The notes beneath the pieces were generated by a model. That model was not told the DNA's origin. It saw nothing but the letters and a program-made list of their open reading frames with translations, and did no database searches. Shown one piece after another: positions 1 to 5,748 of a stretch of DNA of 6,179 nucleotides (position 1 is the first letter of the stretch; each line of letters begins with the position of its first letter). Position numbers and translations under genes: made by a program. Origin of the DNA: Candidatus Cloacimonadota bacterium. GTDB lineage: Bacteria; Cloacimonadota; Cloacimonadia; Cloacimonadales; TCS61. The stretch is from contig QMNP01000107.1 in NCBI GenBank assembly GCA_003647825.1, positions 1 to 6,179 of the forward strand, given 5' to 3'.

Positions 1-1
1 A

Positions 2-937
2 AGCCGTACTGTGGATGTGGAGAAAGGCAAAAACAAAAACGAAAACTTCAACTTAGAACGAAAAACAGGGAAACTACAATTTGTAGTTGAACCTATGGAA
101 GCCCAGGTTATATTAAAGCAAGGTAATATAATTAAACAAAACTGGACAGGCTCAAAATTTTTCAGTGATATGCCCGTTGGTTGTTATGAGATTGTTTCTG
201 TAGCAAATGGGTATGAGAAATCAACTAAGAAAGCTTTCGTAACCAAGGATAGTCTCACAATAATAGAAATATCTTTAGTGAAAGAAGACTCAAACAATAA
301 AATTAGGATTAACGATAATGAAGTTATATTATCCAATCAACCACCCTCTGAAACAAATATTCAATATGATTATGCCTTTTTTACTTCTGATATTATAAGT
401 TTCAACTATTCCCTGATGAACAAAACTAATGTTCGAATAAGTGTATTTAACATTAAAGGGCAAATGGTTACAACATTAGTTGATAATATTAGAGAGATAG
501 GAATGTATGAAGTTAGTTGGATAGGAAGTGGTAAAGTTAATAAAATTGTAAAAAGTGGAATATACTTTGTTCGATTTTCAACCGACAAATATACACAGGT
601 TTTCAAAATATTTATAATAAGTTCATCAACTAATGAAAGTATAAATCTGATGATTTCAGACATCTGTACAACTAAAGATTCAGATGCAATTCAAATATTT
701 TTAAATAAATATGATAGTATTATTGATAACTATAAAAATGATGGAGACCTTTATAAAGTTTTGTTTATCAAAGGATATTTATATGCTGAAATACTTCATA
801 ACGAAGTTGAGGCGATGAAATGCTTTGAATCAATCGTAAAAAACTATCCCAAATGTGAACTTGCGGAGTCTGCTCAGTTTATGAATGATGAATTGAAAGG
901 AAGATTAGATTCAATTGAGAAGTTCGGAGTTGAATGA
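2..937 (+). CDS. PEGA domain / FlgD-like Ig domain / TPR-like protein, 5' end outside the window
   Basis: The frame is open from base 2 to the TGA at 935-937. A GTG at 11 could be read as a start, but the residues before and after it (SRTVDVEKGKNKNENFNL) look like the last strands of a PEGA repeat, so the true start is probably upstream. Numbering from the GTG codon: residues about 19-92 form a PEGA-type beta domain (GKLQFVVEP, then PVGCYEIVSVANGYEK). Residues about 129-203 resemble the FlgD Ig-like / type IX secretion C-terminal fold (VRISVFNIKGQMVTTLVDN, then SGIYFVRF). Residues about 225-300 are helical and TPR-like (GYLYAEILHNEVEAMKCFES, then NYP). PEGA and FlgD-like domains usually occur in surface or periplasmic proteins, so an envelope location is inferred. 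No specific function can be assigned. The next gene starts 24 bp downstream on the same strand, suggesting co-transcription. Confidence 0.8.
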   Translation, partial: SRTVDVEKGKNKNENFNLERKTGKLQFVVEPMEAQVILKQGNIIKQNWTGSKFFSDMPVGCYEIVSVANGYEKSTKKAFVTKDSLTIIEISLVKEDSNNKIRINDNEVILSNQPPSETNIQYDYAFFTSDIISFNYSLMNKTNVRISVFNIKGQMVTTLVDNIREIGMYEVSWIGSGKVNKIVKSGIYFVRFSTDKYTQVFKIFIISSSTNESINLMISDICTTKDSDAIQIFLNKYDSIIDNYKNDGDLYKVLFIKGYLYAEILHNEVEAMKCFESIVKNYPKCELAESAQFMNDELKGRLDSIEKFGVE

Positions 938-961
938 AAATAATGTAAATAAGGAATTCAA

Positions 962-2776
962 ATGAGATTCATTCTTATATTTATATCAACAATATTTGCG
1001 ACAATGATTTATACTCAAAACGTGGATAACATCAAACAACAAATACTTTCCATCCAATCCCAACCGGACATCTATTACTTCGGTTTGGCAGAAGGCAGAC
1101 AACGCAAAGAAACAGATCAGAAAGCGCTTCAAGAATTAATGAGTAAAATTTTTGTAGTAGTTTCTTCAGAGCTTACAACATCTACAATTGATGGTGAAGA
1201 AGTTGATAATGATGAAAAACTTGAAAAAGTAATGGGAGTTTATACCTACGGTCGACTACCGGATGTAGAACAATTTTCTTATAAAAAAGGTCCTGTCTTT
1301 CATATATTCCGCTATATCAAGAAAGAAGATTATCAAAAGATCTTTGAAAATAAAAAGATCGAAATATGTGGATTCCTGCGTGAAGCTAAAGAAAACCTGA
1401 AGCTAAACCAATTGGGGAAGTCATTTCGAAATTATTATAGAGCAGCAGTTGCAATTGAAGCGTTACAGGAAGCCTGTGTTACATTCGAGAATAAGATATA
1501 CACTTCAGAGATTATTTTTGATGAGATCAATAGTATCGCTGGTCAGATAAAGATAGATTTAGTATCTAACATCTATGAATATGAAACCTGCTATATTGTT
1601 TTAGATTTCTCTTTTAATGATAAGCCGATTAATGATCTCAATATCGAATATTATGATTTGCATGATTTCATTCCGCAAAAGACTAATTCCAACCTGGTGC
1701 AACTGGAGCTTTACGGAAAAGAATATGAAAACATGGGAAAGCTTTCCCTTAAAATTGATCTTAAAGAAGACATGTACAATAGTTACAATGAACAAACTAA
1801 GATACTTAGCCGATTGTTTGAATGTGAAGAGTTGGAAGAATATCGGGAAATTTCTCTTAAAAGAAAGAAAGTAAAAAAGATTAAAACCAAACGAAGGATT
1901 AATCCAGATCTGAATATTGAATTTGCAAATGATGCAAATTGTCCGATTTTGCCCGAATTTGCATCTAATTTGAACATCCTTTTTTCCATGCTGGATAATG
2001 AATTTCTGGATAATGAATCAATCTTTTCTGATGAAAAAATAGTAAAACGAATAAAACAGGTTATCGATTGCAATCATACTAAGTTGCTAAATTATCCGCA
2101 AAAAGTGCAGATAAACAAAACAGATACTGGCTGGGAAGCACGTCAATTTGGAATGTCGGTAAGTTGTGAAGGCTTTCCTACCCGCAATGAAACTGTGGTG
2201 ATCGATTTTGATGATACCGGTAAAATTTACAATTTTGGTTATACTATTAATCCTGCTTTGCATGAACTTTTTGAATCTCAGGGAACAGCTGCAGGTGACT
2301 GGGATTACCGTCAAATAGCAATTAAGTTTTTAGAAAATTATAAAACATCTTACACGACAAAGAACATCGAAGATGTGGAAACTCTTTATTCCGATGATGC
2401 CATAATCATTACAGGTAAAGTTGTAAAACGAACTAAACTTGATAAAGAGATTTCAACTGATTTTTCAGATAAAGAGATAATTTATTTCAAGAAAACTAAA
2501 CAGGAACACATAGCTAGTCAAAAGGAAGTTTTTAAGGCTAACAAATTTGTTTGGTTACAGTTTGATAGCTTTAATATTAATGTAGCACCTATCGATAGCG
2601 TCTATGGTGTGTCTATGAAGCAGAACTATTATTCCAGTACCTATAAAGATGAAGGTTATCTCTTCCTGTTAATTGATTTCAGGGGAGAATATCCGCTTAT
2701 CCACGTTCGTAATTGGCAACCCGGGGAATGGGATTTATCTAAACAAATGAAACTGGAGAATTTCAGGTTTTATTAA
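962..2776 (+). CDS. Exported LPP20-like protein with C-terminal NTF2-like domain
   Basis: This is a complete 604-residue protein. An AAGGAA ribosome binding site at 951-956 lies 5 bp before the ATG. Residues 1-18 (MRFILIFISTIFATMIYT) look like a signal peptide. There is no lipobox cysteine, so it is probably periplasmic or secreted rather than a lipoprotein. Residues about 36-70 (YYFGLAEGRQRKETDQKALQ, then VVVSSE) resemble the LPP20 / FlgT-N type fold seen in envelope proteins. Residues about 120-175 are helical. Residues about 180-275 are beta-rich, and 300-312 form a strongly basic stretch (KRKKVKKIKTKRR). Residues about 445-600 look like an NTF2/SnoaL-like domain: FLENYKTSYTTKNIEDVETL, YSDDAIIITG, a DEGYLFLLIDFRGEYPLIHV strand pair and RNWQPGEW. 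NTF2-like folds can be enzymatic or simply bind small molecules, and I see no decisive catalytic residues. It follows the PEGA gene by 24 bp and is probably in the same operon. Function is unknown, and the domain calls are by eye. Confidence 0.85.
   Translation: MRFILIFISTIFATMIYTQNVDNIKQQILSIQSQPDIYYFGLAEGRQRKETDQKALQELMSKIFVVVSSELTTSTIDGEEVDNDEKLEKVMGVYTYGRLPDVEQFSYKKGPVFHIFRYIKKEDYQKIFENKKIEICGFLREAKENLKLNQLGKSFRNYYRAAVAIEALQEACVTFENKIYTSEIIFDEINSIAGQIKIDLVSNIYEYETCYIVLDFSFNDKPINDLNIEYYDLHDFIPQKTNSNLVQLELYGKEYENMGKLSLKIDLKEDMYNSYNEQTKILSRLFECEELEEYREISLKRKKVKKIKTKRRINPDLNIEFANDANCPILPEFASNLNILFSMLDNEFLDNESIFSDEKIVKRIKQVIDCNHTKLLNYPQKVQINKTDTGWEARQFGMSVSCEGFPTRNETVVIDFDDTGKIYNFGYTINPALHELFESQGTAAGDWDYRQIAIKFLENYKTSYTTKNIEDVETLYSDDAIIITGKVVKRTKLDKEISTDFSDKEIIYFKKTKQEHIASQKEVFKANKFVWLQFDSFNINVAPIDSVYGVSMKQNYYSSTYKDEGYLFLLIDFRGEYPLIHVRNWQPGEWDLSKQMKLENFRFY
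1991..2020 (+). repeat. 15-bp in-frame tandem duplication
   Basis: CTGGATAATGAAT occurs at 1991-2003 and again at 2006-2018, giving two 15-bp units that encode LDNEF and LDNES (residues 344-353 of the LPP20-like protein). The period is a multiple of three, so the frame is kept. It looks like a recent slippage duplication within a linker. Confidence 0.75.
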
Positions 2777-2783
2777 AAAATTC

Positions 2784-3151
2784 TGGACTGGACTTCACGC
2801 TTGCGTGGAGTTCAGAATAAGAAGGTAGATATCATCCTGAAGTCCAGCCTTCAGCTGAACTCCAGTCTGTAAATTTGGACTGGACTTCACGCTTGCGTGG
2901 AGTTCAGAACAATAAAGTAGAAATCATCCTGAAGTCCAGCTTTCAGCTGAACTCCAGTCTGTAAGCTTGGACTGGACTTCACGCCTACGTGGAGTTCAGA
3001 ACAACAAAGTAGAATACACCCTGAAGTCCAGCTTTCAGCTGAACTCCAGTCTGTAAATTTGGACTGGACTTCACTTTTACGTGGAGTTCAGAACAACAAA
3101 GTCGAAATCATCCTGAAGTCCAGCTTTCAGCTGAACTCCAGTCTGTAAAAA
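2784..3151. repeat. Four tandem 92-bp units made of mutually complementary arms
   Basis: Units start at 2784, 2876, 2968 and 3060, exactly 92 bp apart with no indels. Each contains four 11-bp arms: a (unit positions 5-15, CTGGACTTCAC), b (22-32, GTGGAGTTCAG), a' (54-64, CTGAAGTCCAG) and b' (72-82, CTGAACTCCAG). Arm a pairs with b across a 6-base loop through 11 pairs, two of them G-U. a' is the reverse complement of a at 10 of 11 positions, and b' of b at 10 of 11. The second half of the unit is therefore roughly an inverted copy of the first. All 44 arm columns are identical in the four units, whereas 13 of the other 45 columns (positions 1-89) vary. The array fills the 2777-3167 gap between two convergent genes, beginning 7 bp after one stop codon and ending 16 bp before the other. 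A role in transcript 3'-end formation or stability, or a nucleoid/REP-like role, is inference. No gene or intrinsic terminator with a T-run lies inside it. Confidence 0.95.
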
Positions 3152-3163
3152 AACTTCGGAAGT
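3147..3163 (-). terminator. Possible weak terminator of the PAP2 gene
   Basis: On the minus strand, just after the PAP2 stop codon, a short palindrome ACTTCCGAAGT (3163-3153) runs into seven T residues (3153-3147). The stem is only 4 bp with a 3-base loop, so it would be weak alone. The adjoining structured repeat array may contribute. Confidence 0.25.
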
Positions 3164-3167
3164 ATGA

Positions 3168-4313
3168 TTAGTTGATAACCTTTCCTTTTTTTAATGCTGT
3201 TTCTAACTTAATGTTATCGGAATATTCATTAAGAATTACATTTCCCTCTTCGATATTAATTCTAATTTCTATTTTTAATGTATCTGGAACTGAAATTGTA
3301 ATTGTCTGATTAACTTCCGAAAAATAACCACTTTCTCTTTGTTTAATAGAAATCGAATTATCTATCTGTTTGAACTTTGTTTTTAATTTACTCCAGGGAA
3401 ATCCATGAGCATTTGCATTAATTTCAATTGTTGGGATATCACCTTTAATTATTTCAACATCCCCACGTTCAATTTGTATTTCATAATATTGCTGATTTTG
3501 CTGAATAATATATTGTTTCTCATAGTGATATGATGAAGCCATAATGATAAGTAAAGTAAGAGCAGCTGCTGCTAAAAAAATTATTAGAACAAGAAGGTTT
3601 CTTTTTATTGGTAATTTAACATCCGATTTCAGAAAAATCGTTTTATCCATTTTTAATAAATAATAGGCTGAAACAGCAACCAGATAAACTATACCTCCAG
3701 CCCAGATTACATCACTGGCAAAATGTCCACCCTGAACAATACGAGCCATACCGATAAGACAACCGGAAATTATTCCAATTATTAAGAAAACATAAGCTAA
3801 TTTATTCTTGTTATTTCTGAATATAAAGAAGAAACTCATCAAATAAAAACCCATCGAGGCATGACCGCAGGGAAATGATTTTCCTTTGCTGGAATCATCT
3901 ATTTCCAATGGTTTCTCATATTGATAATTGCCGCCAAATTCCACTATATTTCTAGGCCGGGGACGACCCCAATTATCTTTAAGTATAGTATTTACAATTA
4001 GTCCGGGGCCAATTGCCATAACACATGTAAGGAACAACAATATTTTTCTATATTTCAATAATGAAGTTTTAAAGAAACTTATTCCTAAAAGTATAAGCGA
4101 GGAAACTGAAATCAACAGGGATGGAATATTACTGGAGTGATAAAGAAATTTCCAGGGTTGTTCATTTTTTAAAAACCAGCCAAGATCTTCTGAATAAAAT
4201 AGTCTTTGAATATCAATATCCCATCTGAAAATACTGAAAAGAACTGTTGCAAAACCTAAAACTGAAATAGGTATTACAAAATCTAATATCTTTATTTTAT
4301 TTTTGGTCATCAT
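3168..4313 (-). CDS. PAP2-family membrane phosphatase (lipid A phosphatase-like) with extra C-terminal beta domain
   Basis: This is a 381-residue integral membrane protein. All three PAP2 catalytic motifs are visible: K112 to R119-P120 (KDNWGRPRP), P148-C-G-H151 (normally PSGH), and R191 with H197 and D201 (ARIVQGGHFASD). The histidines are the expected nucleophile and acid/base residues. Hydrophobic segments lie at about 12-29, 62-81, 90-111, 152-166, 172-190, 202-220 and 239-260. Six match the PAP2 core and the seventh is extra. With motifs facing the periplasm, the basic stretch 221-238 would be cytoplasmic and the tail periplasmic. Residues about 275-381 are beta-rich and resemble DUF4097-type repeats (EIQIERGDVEIIKGD, then IRINIEEGNVILNE). 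The family dephosphorylates lipids such as lipid A, undecaprenyl diphosphate or phosphatidic acid; the substrate cannot be told here. ATG codons at 4313 and 4310 are alternative starts, and no strong ribosome binding site is visible. The gene is convergent with the upstream gene pair and divergent from the phosphofructokinase. Confidence 0.88.
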   Translation of the reverse strand: MMTKNKIKILDFVIPISVLGFATVLFSIFRWDIDIQRLFYSEDLGWFLKNEQPWKFLYHSSNIPSLLISVSSLILLGISFFKTSLLKYRKILLFLTCVMAIGPGLIVNTILKDNWGRPRPRNIVEFGGNYQYEKPLEIDDSSKGKSFPCGHASMGFYLMSFFFIFRNNKNKLAYVFLIIGIISGCLIGMARIVQGGHFASDVIWAGGIVYLVAVSAYYLLKMDKTIFLKSDVKLPIKRNLLVLIIFLAAAALTLLIIMASSYHYEKQYIIQQNQQYYEIQIERGDVEIIKGDIPTIEINANAHGFPWSKLKTKFKQIDNSISIKQRESGYFSEVNQTITISVPDTLKIEIRINIEEGNVILNEYSDNIKLETALKKGKVIN

Positions 4314-4363
4314 TAATTACTTTTATGAAAATAAGTTCTCTTCCTGCAAGCAAAACTTTATTA

Positions 4364-4392
4364 ATTATATTTCGAATACAATAAATTTTTAA
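4364..4392 (-). promoter_or_regulatory. Candidate promoter of the PAP2 gene
   Basis: On the minus strand a perfect TATAAT (4369-4364) lies 17 bp from TTAAAA (4392-4387), a 4-of-6 match to the -35 consensus. Transcription would start roughly 40-45 bp before the ATG at 4313. The region is extremely AT-rich, so chance matches are likely, and the sigma consensus of this lineage may differ. Confidence 0.3.
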
Positions 4393-4448
4393 AAAATACT
4401 TGTCATAAAATTTACTATTCTCGAATCTAACCACCAGAAATATAACGT

Positions 4449-4452
4449 GGAG
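4449..4452 (+). promoter_or_regulatory. Ribosome binding site that fixes the phosphofructokinase start
   Basis: GGAG lies 5 bp before the ATG at 4458. A GTG at 4452 is in the same frame two codons earlier, but it overlaps this GGAG and has no other good site, so ATG 4458 is preferred. Confidence 0.6.
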
Positions 4453-4457
4453 TGTAT

Positions 4458-5555
4458 ATGAAAAAAAGATGTCTAGTGGTAACTGGTGGTGGCGATTGCC
4501 CCGGTCTAAATGCCGTTATCAGAGCGATTGTCAAACGGGCATCAAAAGAAGAAGGTTGGGAGATCATTGGTAGCAGGGATGCTTTTAATGGCATCTTACG
4601 TGATCCAATGGAAATAGTAGAGCTGGATAATGCTGCTGTCGCAGGCATTCATGTGCGTGGTGGGACAATATTGGGAACTACTAATAAAGGCGGTCCTTTT
4701 TCCTGGCCGGTTCAAGATAAAGCTGGCAACTGGATAGAAGAAGATCACTCTGCAGAAATGCTGCGCAAATTAGAATTCCTCAATGTAAGTGCTATTATTA
4801 ATATTGGTGGAGATGGCTCGCAAAGAATTTCTCAACAATTATTCGAAATGGGCTGCAATATTATTGGAGTTCCAAAAACAATAGATAACGATCTCGGTGC
4901 TACCGATATAACTTTTGGATTTCCTACGGCTGTGGAAATAGCAACTGATGCTGTAGATAAACTGGTTACTACAGCTGCAAGTCATAATCGCATTATTATT
5001 TTGGAAGTTATGGGTAGAGATGCAGGTTGGATAGCACTTCAATCAGCTGTCGCCGGCGGGGCGGAAGTATGCCTGATTCCAGAAATAAAATATGACATTA
5101 ATAAAGTTGTAGAACGAATTAATAAAAGAATCCGCAATTCCAGAGGTTTTGTAAATATTGTGATCTCAGAAGGTGCACGCCCAATTGATGGTTCTCAGCA
5201 ATATTTGGAAAATGATGAAATAGGTCATCACAATATGAGATTGGGCGGAGCTGGTAATCGTTTAATGCACGAGCTGAAAGAAGCCGGAATTAAAACAGAT
5301 ATCAGAGTTACAACTTTGGGACATTTGCAGCGAGGTGGAAAACCTGGCGCTTACGATAGGATTCTAGCAACTCAATTTGGTGTGAAAGCTTTCGAAATGG
5401 TTTTGGAAAAAGGGTTTGGAAAAATGGCTGCTCTCAGGGATGGCAAATTAGTTGCTGTACCAATTAGTGATGCTATAGAAAAATACAACTATGTCGATTT
5501 AAACTGCGATCTGATTCAAACAGCTAGAGATATTGACATAAGTTTCGGTGATTAA
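4458..5555 (+). CDS. pfkA: 6-phosphofructokinase, probably ATP-dependent
   Basis: This is a complete 365-residue cytoplasmic enzyme of the PfkA superfamily. It phosphorylates fructose 6-phosphate to fructose 1,6-bisphosphate, the committed step of glycolysis. Visible motifs are the N-terminal nucleotide loop TGGGDCPGLNAVIRA (9-23), GGDGS (117-121), PKTIDND (139-145, with D143 as the catalytic base), MGRDAGW (185-191) and LGHLQRGG (287-294, sugar phosphate binding). The position equivalent to E. coli residue 104 is Gly (G120), which is typical of ATP users. The position equivalent to 124 is Lys (K140), which is typical of pyrophosphate users. This Gly/Lys mix is known from ATP-dependent enzymes of the PFP-like clade, such as actinomycete and trypanosome PFK, so ATP is the likely donor. 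It is slightly longer than the roughly 320 residues of E. coli PfkA. The next gene is a second phosphofructokinase 193 bp downstream. No terminator with a T-run separates them, so co-transcription is possible. Confidence 0.95.
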   Translation: MKKRCLVVTGGGDCPGLNAVIRAIVKRASKEEGWEIIGSRDAFNGILRDPMEIVELDNAAVAGIHVRGGTILGTTNKGGPFSWPVQDKAGNWIEEDHSAEMLRKLEFLNVSAIINIGGDGSQRISQQLFEMGCNIIGVPKTIDNDLGATDITFGFPTAVEIATDAVDKLVTTAASHNRIIILEVMGRDAGWIALQSAVAGGAEVCLIPEIKYDINKVVERINKRIRNSRGFVNIVISEGARPIDGSQQYLENDEIGHHNMRLGGAGNRLMHELKEAGIKTDIRVTTLGHLQRGGKPGAYDRILATQFGVKAFEMVLEKGFGKMAALRDGKLVAVPISDAIEKYNYVDLNCDLIQTARDIDISFGD

Positions 5556-5571
5556 ATTAATTGGATATCTC

Positions 5572-5698
5572 TGATGTTATCCTGTGGTTATCGAAGGATA
5601 AAGTACTCTTGTCCGCAAGCTTACGGAGAATTCCTTCCACACTTCCCTTCGTCAAGCTCAGGATAAACTAACTCAGTGTAACAGCAGATTGATGTTAT
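5572..5698. repeat. REP/MITE-like element bracketed by a 9-bp direct repeat
   Basis: TGATGTTAT occurs at 5572-5580 and 5690-5698, enclosing 109 bp. The inner ends are imperfectly inverted: CTGTGGTTA at 5582-5590 against TAACAGCAG at 5679-5687, 7 of 9 positions. Inside are several short inverted repeats: TATCCT 5578-5583 with AGGATA 5595-5600, CTTG/CAAG at 5608-5619, and TCCG 5612-5615 with CGGA 5624-5627 around AAGCTT. The stretch CTTCGTCAAGCTCAGGATAA (5648-5667) looks like common bacterial REP-type sequence. The arrangement suggests a small non-autonomous element with a target duplication, or simply an intergenic REP cluster. No open frame of note is present. Confidence 0.4.
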
Positions 5699-5738
5699 AG
5701 TGATATAGTAAATAAAAAAATCAAAATAATAAGAATTT

Positions 5739-5743
5739 AGGAG
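5739..5743 (+). promoter_or_regulatory. Ribosome binding site of the second phosphofructokinase
   Basis: AGGAG lies 5 bp before the ATG at 5749. It is the strongest Shine-Dalgarno match in the window and supports that start. Confidence 0.7.
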
Positions 5744-5748
5744 ATTTA

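Noticed and set aside
11..13. GTG as the start of the first gene
   Set aside because: The frame is open upstream to the window edge, and the residues across this point continue a PEGA-like pattern.
1601..2314. Minus-strand and alternate-frame open frames inside the LPP20-like gene
   Set aside because: They lie within a well-supported gene, have no ribosome binding sites and show no recognisable domains.
2777..2872. Small protein encoded in the repeat units
   Set aside because: Each unit has an open frame to a TAA, but there is no ATG and no ribosome binding site, and the frame is not maintained between units. The bias in variable sites is recorded as a finding instead.
2784..3151. CRISPR array
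   Set aside because: Units are 92 bp and nearly identical along their whole length. There are no unique spacers, and no cas genes are in view.
3928..4140. Plus-strand open frame of about 70 codons inside the PAP2 gene
   Set aside because: It is antisense to the region encoding the PAP2 catalytic motifs and has no support of its own.
4400..4421. Promoter TTGTCA / TATTCT for the first phosphofructokinase
   Set aside because: The spacer is only 10 bp. No alternative pair in 4314-4457 on the plus strand was convincing.
4452..4454. GTG as the start of the first phosphofructokinase
   Set aside because: It overlaps the GGAG ribosome binding site that is well spaced for the ATG at 4458, and the family starts close to the TGGGD motif.
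5556..5748. Intrinsic terminator between the two phosphofructokinases
   Set aside because: Several short stems exist but none is followed by a T-run on the plus strand.
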